From positions 1,054,001 to 1,118,000 of the forward strand of contig NC_089450.1 in the NCBI RefSeq assembly GCF_026210795.1: a DNA stretch of 64,000 nt, read 5' to 3'. This DNA is from Rhizophagus irregularis (Eukaryota; Glomeromycota; Glomeromycetes; Glomerales; Glomeraceae). Below are positions 21,812 through 35,700 of this stretch, in pieces. The notes under the pieces were generated by a model that was not told the origin of the DNA, searched no databases, and saw only the letters and a program-made list of their open reading frames with translations. The position numbers were made by a program, and so were the translations under genes. Position 1 is the first letter of the stretch, and each line of letters begins with the position of its first letter.

Positions 21812-22274
21812 ATGGACTCAACAGGAGTAAGCATTTTGTACTTGACTTTCGTAGGAATTACCCTGCAGAGTCATATTTTTTAGATCCGGCCGGCATTACC
21901 GCGTAATCCCGAATTACCGAAAAAGGAAATTTATGTTACACAGGGTTCCAAACGCATTCTTACCAAATCGATTTTTTGTGGAACGGGTATCGCCCAAAAA
22001 GGAAATGATCTACGTACCGCATGAAATCACGTGACACTCTACACATTTGTTCAGGGTATCACGTGACATGAACTCCGTTCACATTTTCTGTAATATAATC
22101 CATAGTTTTTCCATGAATGCATTCTAGGCCAATAACCCAGTAACTTATTTATCAGGTATTCTTGCATTTTTTTGACAAGGATTGATGACCATGTAACCTT
22201 ATCATCAGGTATCCTTGCATTTTTGATAAGGACTGATGACCATGTAACCTCATCATCAGGTATTCTTGTATTTT
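21812..22274. other. Non-coding region with about 52-bp repeats before the LINEs
   Basis: The first part has CACGTGAC-containing words (ATCACGTGACA at about 22,027 and 22,060). From about 22,135 there are roughly three tandem units of about 52 bp, each with ATCAGGTATTCTTGCATTT followed by TTGATAAGGACTGATGACC and ATGTAACC. The LINEs lie inside this array, and its continuation is at 42,148. Confidence 0.75.
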
Positions 22275-22288
22275 TTGATAAGGACTGA
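22275..22288 (+). repeat. 14-bp LINE junction repeat 1 (TTGATAAGGACTGA)
   Basis: Immediately precedes LINE copy 1. Also part of the pre-existing 52-bp repeat. Confidence 0.9.
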
Positions 22289-22399
22289 AAGACTGATAGA
22301 TCTCTTACCGCTGATCTATTAACCAAAAATTTTCAGAAAGAAAATTTTATATCTTCGTACTAACAACTCTTATATTTTACCCAACTCATACCTTCTAAC

Positions 22400-24514
22400 A
22401 TGTCTAGAAACCTTGCTAGAAGAGGTGGCGGCAGCTATAACCCTAACAGTAATAAGGCTGCTCGTCAAGAAAAGAAAAATAATAAAAAACAACTCTCTGA
22501 CAACTCTGGTTCTGATAGTGATAATAATTCCCAAAAACGTTCCCGTATACTTACAAAGGACTCCATGGATGAAGACTATGAAGATTTCGTTGCCGACGCG
22601 CCGGCTGACGGTGGTTTAGTTGGTTCAACTTCGACCGCTATTCCTCAACAAAATAATTCCCGCAGCACTGCCCAAGAAAATACTCAAGCTTCTACCCCGA
22701 AAAATTCTGCTGCGCCTACTGCGCCTGGCCAAGACGCGTCTTCTGGAGCTAACGCGTCTATTCATGCACCTCGAAACAAAGAAATTAACCCATCCCCTAA
22801 CGCGTCCCCTAATATGGACGTTAATGATGGTACATCGCCCGATCAGGCTGTTGATCCCTCCCCTACCATTACCATTAATCGTCAAGATTTCCTGGCTGCA
22901 GCTGCGCCCAACTCCGCTCCCCAAACTCTTGAGAAACTTAAAACCAATAAGGCAATTATAGAAGCCGTTAACAACTTATTCTTGGAAACGTATGAATCAT
23001 ATACCGGTCGTGCACGTATGACTGGCTCAGGGGACGCTAAACGTCTTATCATACATTTTCATACTGCGGAAGCTCGTGACTTGTGTGTTGGTAGCACACA
23101 TTCCGACTTTCCGGACCTTCAATTCCACCTGTACGATCCCAAACAGCTCCGGTCCGATGAAGACCTCCGTGCAATTCAAGTAACAGATATCCCGTTCTTC
23201 ATTACTAAACCGCAACTCCAATCCTATTTCAAGAAGTTTGGCAACCTCCTTACCATCCATCTTTACTCGGGAAAGGTGCTAAGATGCAACAAGCCCGCAT
23301 TGTCTATGATCATGCCGATGCCATTTCCCGTTTCACTACTCAATGGGCAGTTTACTGCTTTTCTACCTGCTTGCGTGTTACCCCGTGCCACTACTCCTTA
23401 GATCAAAAAGCCGCTCGCAGCGTTCGTGGCTGTTCTCTCTGGACTTCCCGCTAATACTAAAGATATTCATCTCGCTCCTCTGGTTAAAGAACATGGAGCA
23501 AAAGCAATTAACATTCCCCTTTCCCTGAATTCTTATAAACCTAAACCTTGGGCTTATGTCACCTTCAACTCGCAGGAAACAATGGATGCCGCTATGGAGC
23601 AAACTATTGGTTTTCAAGGTCGTACTCTTCGGTGGGGTTCATCCAATGATTCGAAAGCTCTTTGCCATCGTTGTGGTAAACTTGGTTGTGCTCCTACCTC
23701 TTGCCCGCTTAATCAACGCCGTGGTCGCTCACGTACACGTGACCCTGTGGCTGCTCTTAAAGAACGTTTCAATATTGGCCAAAAGCCCGTCAATCAAAGA
23801 ACGCCGCGCAATAATTCACGTTCTCGTTCTCGATCTAAATCTCGGGATCGTTCTGCTTCTGCTCACCGTTCTAATTCCAATTCCAATAGTTCTAATACTA
23901 ATGGTAATAACAATAATAATAACAAACCCCCTCTTCTGGTTCACCTGCCCATGGACGCGCACCTTCGATTACCCGAAAAGGCAAAGATAGATCTGTTTCT
24001 TTTTCGTCCAATGCTCGTCTCCGCTCTCTGATTCGAACTTCTTAGTGCCCTTGAGGCCGCTCTTAACATTCTTAATGTTCTAAAGAACCTTCAACAAGAT
24101 GTTGCTCGTGTGGAATCCCGCATTTCCTCCCTTGAACTAAACAACCAACGGCTTTCTGCTATAGAAGCTCATTTAGGCATTAGTCCTCCCTCTGTACCTA
24201 TCATTAATTCTGAACCTGATCGAATGGAAGAAGATCCTCCCGAAATCACTGGCACTTTAATCCAACATCCCAATGCTCCCTCATCATCTTCTGGTTCTAT
24301 GAAATCCCCTCCCCCTAAATCTATTTCCAACAAGGCTCCGCACTCTACTCCCGCTTCTACTTCTAACCCTTCCCCGCAAGACGAATTGAACTCAGTTATT
24401 CAAGATCAAAAAGCGATTAAAGATACTTTACAATCGCTCACTGGTTCCATTCAAGGTTTCATTGCTTCTCTTGGTGGTTCTCCCTCCGATCGAGCTTCAG
24501 CTCCTTCGCAATAA
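22400..24514 (+). pseudogene. LINE ORF1, RNA-binding protein (copy 1)
   Basis: Starts MSRNLARRGGGSYNPNSNKA. A low-complexity Ser/Asn/Ala/Pro N-terminal part (to about residue 165) is followed by two RRM-like folds (one around AIQVTDIPFFITKPQLQSYF, one around VLSGLPANTKDIHLAP with PWAYVTFNSQETM). A zinc knuckle CHRCGKLGCAPTSC follows (Cys-x2-Cys-x4-Cys-x4-Cys, Cys instead of the usual His). Then come an Arg/Ser-rich stretch, Asn runs and a C-terminal coiled coil (RISSLELNNQRLSAIEAHLG). The likely role is LINE RNA packaging and nucleic-acid chaperoning. Frame breaks at about 23,275, 23,415 and 24,000 relative to copy 2 split it into three pieces. Confidence 0.85.
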
Positions 24515-24561
24515 CTGACTTCTCACCTTTTTTCCCCGTACTTTATTATCATTGTGCTCTA

Positions 24562-27500
24562 ATGTCAGACAATTTTAATTATGATACATTTGTTCGAAAC
24601 CCACCCAACCCCGTAGATATTTATATCTTTTCTGAACATGAATCTTTATTTACTACCCCAAATTCTTCCCCTATCCCTAATTCCTTTAATATTTCATCTT
24701 TTAATGTTAATGGTCTTCGCCATAATAGTCAAATTAAATTTGAACAAATCTCAAACTTTTTTAATCTTAAACATATTACCTTTGGTGGTATCGTTGATAC
24801 CCATTTAACCCCTAAACAAATTCATTTCTTATCTAAACGCCTCCCTAATTATACTGTCTTTTCATCTGATATAGATAAAACCAAACAGGTCAATTCTACT
24901 GGTGGCGTTTCCCTTTTCATTGAAAAATCCCTTGCTTCCCATGTACAAGATTTTGTTTCACATTCCTCACGAATTTTATCTGTTGACCTTTATTTTAAAG
25001 GCAACGTTAAATTTCGTATTTTTGTGATCTATATTCCCCCTATTTCTGATTCTAAATTACGATCAGAAACTATTGATCTTCTTTTACAACTTTTGGTGCA
25101 AACTAAACAACAAAATTTTTATCATGCCATTTGTGGTGATTTTAATATGCACCTAGATACCTATTACCCTATTTATTTTAATCGCCCTGCTACCGCTTCG
25201 CAACGATCATATCGTTTGCTACATCATCTTTTATCTCATGGCTATGAAGAAACTATTCCTGTTAACGCTTCTGACTCCTTAGGCACCTTTCACCGTGATG
25301 ACCAAGTTACTCGTATAGATTATGTTTGGTCTTGCCCAATGCTAAAAGGCTTTGCTCTCACTTCTTATATCTTTGACGCCCAAGACACCTGCTCTTCGGA
25401 CCACAATCCTATCATCACGTATTTTGATGATTCACTCTTGGTTGCGTCTATCAAGGTTGCTCGTGCTAAACAACTTCAACGACAGACTCGTCGCATTTTT
25501 AAATTTGATTCCGTCACTACTCAGCAATGGGAATCCTTTTCTACTTGTACTGACTCCTTATGCAACGTTTCTCCTTCCACCTTTTCAACATGGCACATCA
25601 ATCAACAATGTGAATATTTACATTCCCGTATCGTGAAAGCTGCTAATGCCTCTCTTCCGTCTGTCACGGTTGGCAACCAATTTACACCTACGATGCCTAA
25701 GGATTTGGAAGCTTTAACTCAACATTATCGTTTCCTCAGCCGTCTTCTGCATTCGATACGTTTATTGCGAAAATATCCTTCCACATATTATAATAGATAT
25801 GAACGTACTTGGTCCGCTCATTTCATTCGACTTCAAAAGATTCTTCATCTTTATAAGAAGGTTATTCCTTCTCCCCCTATTTTACCTACTTCTTTATCCA
25901 CATGTAGGCAAGACGATTTTAAATGTTTATTGGAATCTTTAAAGTCTATCTCCAATACCCTCCATGGTTTCCTTCTTCTCAAAGAAAAAGACTTTCAAGA
26001 CTCTTCCATTCGTGCCAAATTGGACGATCGGGACAACAATTTTGAAACTGACATTTCTTCCTTTATTAATTCTGCTCTTTCAAGAACTCGACGCCGTATC
26101 ACTCTGGATCGTGTCTTTATTGATTACCCTACGCATCCCAAACTTTTAACGGACCCACTCGACATTGATAACGCTGTTATCAACCATTTCCAAAATTCCG
26201 TACCTATCAAATCGACTCCTCCTATTAACATTTCTGCTTTACCGGAAAGATGGTCTTCCGCTTATCGCCCTATGGACGATGTGGATTCCTCCATTTATAA
26301 TTCTTTATTGGATCCTCCTACTCTGGACGAATGGTTGTCTACGGTCTCTTCTATGCCTAATGACAAAGCTCCTGGTCCCTCTATGATCACTTATGAGATG
26401 CTTAAGCATCTGGGCCCTAACACTTCCGCTTTGATCTTAATCCTGGTCCAATCATGTCTTTGTACTGCAGATATTCCTGATTTATGGCGTCAAGCTATGG
26501 TTTTCCCTATCCCTAAACCTCACGAATGGAAATGCCAACTCAAGAACACAAGACCTATTACTTTACTTGAAGTAATTAGGAAATCTTTGGTTAAACTTTT
26601 TTACAATCGTCTCGCTTCCATTTTGGCTTCAAATGAAGTGCTCAGAGGAGGAAACTTCACTGGTCTGCCTGGTGGTTCTTGTCGCGACCCTATTGTCGTT
26701 CTTGAATCTATTATCCATGATGCTCATGTCAACAAATCGCCGCTTTGGATCCTTTCGCAAGATATTTCGAAGGCTTTCGACTCGGTTGATCTCAAGATGT
26801 TGCGTTTCGCTCTTGAACGCATTAAACTTCCTGCTTCTGCTACAAAATTTATTTTATCCCTTTTCATGAATCGCTCCAATCGCGTTTTTACTGCTCATGG
26901 AACTACTCCTTCTTACCGTGTTCGAATTGGTATAGATCAAGGCGAAGTTATCTCTCCCTTACTTTGGGTTATATATATAGACCCTTTGTTAACTGTTCTT
27001 AAGAATGAAATGATGGATCCGTATACGCTTCATGCTCCTTTATTATCTAATCCCTTGGCTATGACAAATTCTGATGGATTACGTATCAATAACTTGGTCT
27101 TTATGGATGATTCCACTTTAATTTCATCATCCAAATCCGGAATGGAATCGATGCTCTCTATTACGGAAGAATTTTATCAAATTAATAATACTTCCGCTAA
27201 TCACAACAAATATGTTTTAATTACTAATTCGTTGCCTTCCACTTCAGTTTCTTCACCTTCTCCTGTCGTGTTTGACTTACATTTATCTGGATTGAACAAA
27301 GTTCCTTCCATTTCTATTGTGCCCATCTCCATGAATAGCTCTTTCCGCTTCCTGGGCGTCTGGTTCAATGTCGCTGGTTCTCGCGATTTTGTTAAAAAGC
27401 AAGTTGCTAGAGAATGCAACTTTTTCGCTGCTACCGTTCGTCCTGCCAAATTATCTGCTAAACAAGTAGTCTATTTGCACAACACCGTCCTTATCCCAAA

Positions 27501-30187
27501 ATTGGAATATCGCATGCAAGTCACTCACCTCTCCGAATCTGAATGTGCCTCGGCAACCAGTAGTATTCGTTCCATGGTTAAACATAAGGCCAATTTTTCA
27601 CGTGTACTCCCAGATTCTATTTTGTTTTTATCTCAAGGCTTGGGATTGATTAATTTATTTTTTCACCAATCACAAACACATTTAACTAATTTATTTTTAT
27701 TAGCTAATTCTTCTTCTTCTTTTATGAAAAATTTATTTTTCTATAGATTACGTTTAATTCAATTTTCTTTTTGATTCCTATTTCTCCGTTGTTAGTTAAA
27801 GATTGGACTATATGGTCTAAACTTTTTTGCTTTTAAGCAGGATTATATCGCTTGCACTATTGCTCTCCCTGACTGCCACTCCTTTCAAGTTGTCATGTTC
27901 TCCACTTTCAACTTTGCCTAACCTTACTGTATCCGATGGTCATACGCCTTTATTTGAAATAATGACCCCAAAGATTTTTATCTCTTACTTCCGTCGTCTA
28001 AGAAGTCTGCAACTCTATTACCTATCTCAATTTATCACGCCTCAAGGAACCCATATGATCACTTGGAATGTTTATCTTTCCAGCTTATCAAGTAGGAAAG
28101 GTCATCGAGTCCTCCCCGCATAAGTGGTTCAATGACATTCATCAAAATGTCACCGTTCCAAATTCCAATTCTCTACTCTTGGATCAATTCTCTTCCGAAG
28201 CCGTTCCTTCAGGCGTTGATTTGGTTCCTGCCTTTGGTTCCTCTAGAAAATCCATGAAATGGATCGTGTCTTTGGACGAAGATGGTTCCCCTTTATTTGG
28301 AAAACAGCTCAGGCAAACAACAATATTCTTGCAAGATTGTCCATTGGACTTCTGATTGTGTGTACTACGTACCAATGATGTTATCACGCTCGCTCCTTGT
28401 CCTGGTTGTTCTAAACATATACCGGTTACCCATACTAAAAGTAATCCTACAGATGTTACTCCTTTATGTATCATCCCAAAACTTTCTCCTCTTAGATCTT
28501 TAATTCTCCCGACAACGCAGGAGCGTATTAGACATGATACCACTACTATTACTTCTCCTTTCACTTGGGCGGACCTTGATGAAACTGTAAGATCATATTA
28601 TGGTCGTTTGGACACTCAACCTAATTTTTCACAAGTAAAGATGGTTACTCTCCCTACTCCTTCTCTTTCCTCCTCTTTGGGCTCGGCTGCTTCTCTCGCT
28701 TTTGCTGCCTCACCGTTAGCGACTCCTCCTAATAACCATTATTGTTTTTATACTGATGGTTCTTTAATTAACCTTGGCACTCCTGATGTTTCTATGGGTT
28801 GGTCTTGGGTTCAAGTCCTCGATGGCGCTGGTTTTTTCCAATCTATCGCTGCTTACGCTCATGGAATTATTCATAACTGGCCTTCCTCTACAAGAGCTGA
28901 AATTGCCGCTATACATGCTGCTCTTACAGTCACTCCTCCCTTCTCAACGGTCACTATTTATATGACTCTCAATCTGCCATAGATGGTCTTCGTCTATGTG
29001 CTACCTTTTCTTATTCCAATAGTAGGCTCTATTACAAGACCACCAATTTTGAACTTTGGGCTATTATTGAACGTCTCATTTTCTCTAAATTTTTATCTGT
29101 CACGGCTGTTAAAGTGAAAGGTCACTCTGGTAATTTCTACAACGACTACGCGGACTCATTGGCCAATTCTGCGCATACTTCCTCTTCAGCAGTTCTTCTT
29201 TCTGATTTGGATCAAGTATCTCCTCACGATTTCTTATTAAAATATGATGATATTTTATGCGAATCCAACCCACGACGCCTATTCAAGCAATATTCGCAAA
29301 TGCTGTGGATGCATAGACTAACGCGTTTATCACGTTTTAATTTCACCATTGATTTATCTTTTACTTCAGATTTCGTGATTGATTGGGATCTTACCTGGTT
29401 TTCGCTCAATTCTGAACCTCAACATGATGCCTCTTTTACTCGAGCTCATGCTTCCTCTCATCGCACCTTCAAATTCAAACTCTTTTTGGAAGATTTGCCT
29501 ACTTTGGAACATCTTAAAAGAATTCGCCCGGACTTGTATATCGACATTTTATCATGTCGTTCATGTCTCGACTCCAAGGAAGATTTCATGCACCTTTTTA
29601 TGTGCAAATGTAGACGAATCGCTATGGAACAGATTCTCCTCTCCTACCAACATCATTTTATCAACAAACTTCAAGAAGCTGGTGATCTCGTTAAGAAAGA
29701 TCCCTCTTTACTTATTAACAAATTTAAATCTCTTCCTTGTTGGTCCTTTTCTTCTTCAAATTGGACTTCATATAGCCTTGTCCGAGGCTGCCTTCCGAAA
29801 TCCTTTGTTGAAATTTTTGAAGAACTTTCTATCCCACGTAATTCTGCGATGAAGGTTATCTCTGCCATCCATAATCACTTTATCCAAAAGATCAGAAAAC
29901 GAATTTGGCTACCGCGTTCCTATGACAAATCTAAATGGGAAAATGCGATGAACATCACTCAAAAACTTAAACTTTCTCGGCCTTCAAATTTGCCAAAGTC
30001 TACGTACTTACCTTTCTCAACTTTACCTCCTCCGACCCTTTCCGACGCCGCACGTGACTCCGACGTTGATTATTTAAAGAACTCGATGAAATATGGTTTG
30101 CCTTGGTTTAATCACTATTCGGGTTTTATGGGTCGTCTAACGGTGCAACTTACTAACAGCTTTAGCAGGGTGGTGTGTCGATTTTAA
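24562..30187 (+). pseudogene. LINE ORF2, endonuclease-RT-RNase H polyprotein (copy 1)
   Basis: Domains in order: apurinic-type endonuclease (SSFNVNGLRHNS, GGIVDTHLTPKQ, ICGDFNMHLD, SSDHNPIIT); reverse transcriptase (NTRPITLLEVIRKSLVKLF, LSQDISKAFDSVD, GIDQGEVISPLLWVIYIDP, VFMDDSTLIS with FMDD at the catalytic site, FLGVWFN); then RNase H (CFYTDGSLINLGTPDVSMG, STRAEIAAIHAAL, VKGHSGNFYNDYADSLANSA) and a C-terminal Cys/His segment (CRSCLDSKEDFMHLFMCKCRR). The first 1,070 codons are open to 27,774. After that single-base indels at about 27,770, 27,830, 27,870, 28,118, 28,310-28,360 and 28,967 break the frame. The layout is that of APE-type LINEs with RNase H (Tad/I/R1-like). Confidence 0.9.
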
Positions 30188-30458
30188 TAATGGGCGCATT
30201 GTTCGTTGGTTTGCTTGCATAGTTGCTTCTTCTTAGGTTGGAATATATCTAGGCGGGGGATCAGGATAGTTTTAGTGTTATGCGATTTTTTCCTTTTTGA
30301 ATTAATTTTATAGCTTTATTACTGTTTTGGAGACTATATAGTTTTGTTTTTAGTTAATTTTATTTTTCTTTTTTGTACTTTGAAAATTTTATTTTATTTT
30401 TTTGTAAGTTCGTTAAATAATTTTAATAAAGATAAAGGCTACTATGCCATATTTGCCC

Positions 30459-30472
30459 TTGATAAGGACTGA
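30459..30472 (+). repeat. 14-bp LINE junction repeat 2
   Basis: TTGATAAGGACTGA between LINE copies 1 and 2. Confidence 0.9.
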
Positions 30473-30584
30473 AAGGACTGATAGATCTCTTACCGCTGAT
30501 CTATTAACCAAAAATTTTCGGAAAGAAAATTTTATATCTTCGTACTAACAACTCTTATATTTTACCCAACTCATACCTTCTAAC

Positions 30585-32705
30585 ATGTCTAGAAACCTTG
30601 CTAGAAGAGGTGGCGGCAGCTATAATCCTAATAGTAATAAGGCTGCTCGTCAAGAAAAGAAAAATAATAAAAAACAACTCTCTGACAACTCTGGTTCTGA
30701 TAGTGATAATAATTCCCAAAAACGTTCCCGTATACTTACAAAGGACTCCATGGATGAAGACTATGAAGATTTCGTTGCCGACGCGCCGGCTGACGGTGGT
30801 TTAGTTGGTTCAACCTCGACCGCTATTCCTCAACAAAATAATTCCCGCAGCACTGCCCAAGAAAATACTCAAGCTTCTACCCCGAAAAATTCTGCTGCGC
30901 CTACTGCGCCTGGCCAAGACGCGTCTTCTGGAGCTAACGCGTCTATTCATGCACCTCGAAACAAAGAAAATAACCCATCCCCTAACGCGTCCCCTAATAT
31001 GGACGTTAATGATGGTACATCGCCCGATCAGGCTGTTGATCCCCTCCCTACCATTACCATTAATCGTCAAGATTTCCTGGCTGCGGCTGCGCCCAACTCC
31101 GCTCCCCAAACTCTTGAGAAACTTAAAACCAATAAGGCAATTATAGAAGCCGTTAACAACTTATTTTTAGAAACGTATGAATCATATACCGGTCGTGCAC
31201 GTACGACTGGCTGGAGGACGCTAAACGTCTTATCATACATTTTCATACTGCGGAAGCTCGTGACTTGTGTGTTGGTAGCACACATTCCGACTTTCCGGAC
31301 CTTCAATTCCACCTGTACGATCCCAAACAGCTCCGGTCCGATGAAGACCTCCGTGCAATTCAAGTAACAGATATCCCGTTCTTCATTACTAAACCGCAAC
31401 TCCAATCCTTTTTCAAGAAGTTTGGCAACCTCCTTACCATCCATCTTTACTCGAGGAAAGGTGCTAAGATGCAACAAGCTCGCATTGTCTATGATCATGC
31501 CGATGCCATTTCCCGTTTCACTACTCAATGGGCAGTTTACTGCTTTTCTACCTGCTTGCGTGTTACCCCGTGCCACTACTCCTTAGATCAGAAAGCCGCT
31601 CGTAGAGCGTTCGTGGCTGTTCTCTCTGGACTTCCCGCTAATACTAAAGATATTCATCTCGCTCCTCTGGTTAAAGAACATGGAGCAAAAGCTATTAACA
31701 TTCCCCTTTCCCTGAATTCTTATAAACCTAAACCTTGGGCTTATGTCACCTTCAACTCGCAGGAAACAATGGATGCCGCTATGGAGCAAACTATTGGTTT
31801 TCAAGGTCGTACTCTTCGGTGGGGTTCATCCAATGATTCGAAAGCTCTTTGCCATCGTTGTGGTAAACTTGGTTGTGCTCCTACCTCTTGCCCGCTTAAT
31901 CAACGCCGTGGTCGCTCACGTACACGTGACCCTGTGGCTGCTGTTCAAAGAACGTTTCAATATTGGCCAAAAGCCCGTCCAACAAAGAACGCCGCGCAAT
32001 AATTCACGTTCTCGTTCTCGATCTAAATCTCGGGATCGTTCTGCTTCTGCTCACCGTTCTAATTCCAATTCCAATAGTTCTAATACTAATGGTAATAACA
32101 ATAATAATAATAAACCCCCCTCTTCTGATTCACCTGCCCATGGACGCGCACCTTCGATTACCCGAAAAGGCAAAGATAGATCTGTTTCTTTTTCGTCCAA
32201 TGCTCGTGCTCCACTCCCGGATCCGAATTCTCCTAATGCTCTTGAGGCTGCCCTTAAGATTCTTAATGTTTTAAAGAATCTTCAACAAGATGTTGCTCGA
32301 GTGGAATCCCGCATTTCAAATCTTGAACTTAACAATCAACGGCTATCTGCTATTGAAGCCCATTTAGGCATCAATCCTCCCTCTGCACCTGTCGTTAATA
32401 CTGAACCTGATAGAATGGAAGAAGACCCTCCTGAAACCACTGGCACCTTAATCCAGCATCCCAATGCTCCCTCATCATCTTCTGGTTCTATGAAATCCCC
32501 TTCCCCTAAATCTATTTCCAACAAGGCTCCGCACTCTGCTCCCGCTTCTACCTCTAACCCTTCCCCGCAAGACGAATTGAACTCAGTTATTCAAGATCAA
32601 AAAGCGATTAAAGATACTTTACAATCGCTCACTGGTTCCATTCAAGGTTTCATTGCTTCTCTTGGTGGTTCTCCCTCCGATCGAGCTTCAGCTCCTTCGC
32701 AATAA
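30585..32705 (+). pseudogene. LINE ORF1, RNA-binding protein (copy 2)
   Basis: Same protein as in copy 1. Relative to copy 1, a one-base loss at about 31,212 (CTGGCTGGAGGACG) is offset by a one-base gain at about 31,943, so the reading frame is shifted between them. The middle third, with both RRM-like domains and most of the zinc knuckle, is read in another frame (31,265-32,002), while the two ends share the starting frame. The Arg/Ser stretch, Asn run and coiled-coil C-terminus are intact here, where copy 1 is broken. Between them the two copies allow the native ORF1 (about 705 aa) to be described with confidence. Confidence 0.85.
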
Positions 32706-32752
32706 CTGACTTCTCACCTTTTTTCCCCGTACTTTATTATCATTGCGCTCTA

Positions 32753-35700
32753 ATGTCAGACAATTTTAATTATGATACATTTGTTCGAAACCCACCCAAC
32801 CCCGTAGATACTTATATCTTTTCTGAACATGAATCTTTATTTACTACCCCAAATTCTTCCCCTATCCCTAATTCCTTTAATATTTCATCTTTTAATGTTA
32901 ATGGTCTTCGCCATAATAGTCAAATTAAATTTGAACAAATCTCAAACTTTTTTACTCTTAAACATATTACCTTTGGTGGTATCGTTGATACCCATTTAAC
33001 CCCTAAACAAATTCATTTCTTATCTAAACGCCTCCCTAATTATACTGTCTTTTCATCTGATATAGATAAAACCAAACAGGTCAATTCTACTGGCGGCGTT
33101 TCCCTTTTCATTGAAAAATCCCTTGCTTCCCATGTACAAGATTTTGTTTCACATTCCTCACGAATTTTATCTGTTGACCTTTATTTTAAAGGCAACGTTA
33201 AATTTCGTATTTTTGTGATCTATATTCCCCCTATTTCTGATTCTAAATTACGATCAGAAACTATTGATCTTCTTTTACAACTTTTGGTGCAAACTAAACA
33301 ACAAAATTTCTATCATGCCATTTGTGGTGATTTTAATATGCACCTAGATACCTATTACCCTATTTATTTTAATCGCCCTGCTACCGCTTCGCAACGATCA
33401 TATCGTTTGCTACATCATCTTTTATCTCACATATGAAGAAACTATTCCTGTTAACGCTTCTGACTCCTTAGGCACCTTTCACCGTGATGACCAAGTTACT
33501 CGTATAGATTATGTTTGGTCTTGCCCAATGCTAAAAGGCTTCGCTCTCACTTCTTATATCTTTGACGCCCAAGACACCTGCTCTTCGGACCACAATCCTA
33601 TCATCACGTATTTTGACGATTCACTCTTGGTTGCGTCTATCAAGGTTGCTCGTGCTAAACAACTTCAACGACAGACTCGTCGCATTTTTAAATTTGATTC
33701 CGTCACTACTCAGCAATGGGAATCCTTTTCTACTTGTACTGACTCCTTATGCAACGTTTCTCCTTCCACCTTTTCAACATGGCACATCAATCAACAATGT
33801 GAATATTTACATTCCCGTATCGTGAAAGCTGCTAATGCCTCTCTTCCGTCTGTCACGGTTGGCAACCAATTTACACCTACGATGCCTAAGGATTTGGAAG
33901 CTTTAACTCAACATTATCGTTTCCTCAGCCGTCTTCTGCATTCGATACGTTTATTGCGAAAATATCCTTCCACATATTATAATAGATATGAACGTACTTG
34001 GTCCGCTCATTTCATTCGACTTCAAAAGATTCTTCATCTTTATAAGAAGGTTATTCCTTCTCCCCCTATTTTACCTACTTCTTTATCCACATGTAGGCAA
34101 GACGATTTTAAATGTTTATTGGAATCTTTAAAGTCTATCTCCAATACCCTCCATGGTTTCCTTCTTCTCAAAGAAAAAGACTTTCAAGACTCTTCCATTC
34201 GTGCCAAATTGGACGATCGGGACAACAATTTTGAAACTGATATTTCTTCCTTTATTAATTCTGCTCTTTCAAGAACTCGACGCCGTATCACTTTGGATCG
34301 TGTCTTTATTGATTACCCTACGCATCCCAAACTTTTAACGGACCCACTCGATATTGATAACGCTGTTATCAACCATTTCCAAAATTCCGTACCTATCAAA
34401 TCGACTCCTCCTATTAACATTTCTGCTTTACCGGAAAGATGGTCTTCCGCTTATCGCCCTATGGACGATGTGGATTCCTCCATTTATAATTCTTTATTGG
34501 ATCCTCCTACTCTGGACGAATGGTTGTCTACGGTCTCTTCTATGCCTAATGACAAAGCTCCTGGTCCCTCTATGATCACTTATGAGATGCTTAAGCATCT
34601 GGGCCCTAACACTTCCGCTTTGATCTTATTCCTGGTCCAATCATGTCTTCGTACTGCAGATATTCCTGATTTATGGCGTCAAGCTATGGTTTTCCCTATC
34701 CCTAAACCTCACGAATGGAAATGTCAACTCAAAAACACAAGACCTATTACTTTACTTGAAGTAATTAGGAAATCTTTGGTTAAACTTTTTTACAATCGTC
34801 TCGCTTCCATTTTGGCTTCAAATGAAGTGCTCCGAGGAGGAAACTTCGCTGGTCTGCCTGGTGGTTCTTGTCGCGACCCTATTGTCATTCTTGAATCTAT
34901 TATCCATGATGCTCATGTCAACAAATCGCCGCTTTGGATCCTTTCGCAAGATATTTCGAAGGCTTTCGACTCGGTTGATCTCAAGATGTTGCGTTTCGCT
35001 CTTGAACGCATTAAACTTCCTGCTTCTGCTACAAAATTTATTTTATCCCTTTTCATGAATCGCTCCAATCGCGTTTTTACTGCTCATGGAACTACTCCTT
35101 CTTACCGTGTTCGAATTGGTATAGATCAAGGCGAAGTTATCTCTCCCTTACTTTGGGTTATATATATAGACCCTTTGTTAACTGTTCTTAAGAATGAAAT
35201 GATGGATCCGTATACGCTTCATGCTCCTTTATTATCTAATCCCTCGGCTATGACAAATTCTGATAGATTACGTATCAATAACTTGGTCTTTATGGATGAT
35301 TCCACTTTAATTTCATCATCCAAATCCGGAATGGAATCGATGCTCTCTATTACGGAAGAATTTTATCAAATTAATAATACTTCCGCTAATCACAACAAAT
35401 ATGTTTTAATTACTAATTCGTTGCCTTCCACTTCAGTTTCTTCACCTTCTCCTGTCGTGTTTGACTTACATTTATCTGGATTGAACAAAGTTCCTTCCAT
35501 TTCTATTGTGCCCATCTCCATGAATAGCTCTTTCCGCTTCCTGGGCGTCTGGTTCAATGTCGCTGGTTCTCGCGATTTTGTTAAAAAGCAAGTTGCTAGA
35601 GAATGCAACTCTTTCGCTGCTACCGTTCGTCCTGCCAAATTATCTGCTAAACAAGTAGTCTATTTGCACAACACCGTCCTTATCCCAAAATTGGAATATC

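Larger units (their letters stand above)
22289..30458 (+). mobile_element. LINE copy 1, full length, frame-damaged
   Basis: This non-LTR retrotransposon has a 5' UTR beginning AAGACTGATAGATCTCTTAC, ORF1 (22,400-24,514) and ORF2 (24,562-30,187). Its AT-rich 3' UTR ends CTACTATGCCATATTTGCCC with no poly(A). The junction sequence TTGATAAGGACTGA is present on both sides. It is very similar to copy 2 over its whole length but has many one-base indels. Confidence 0.92.
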
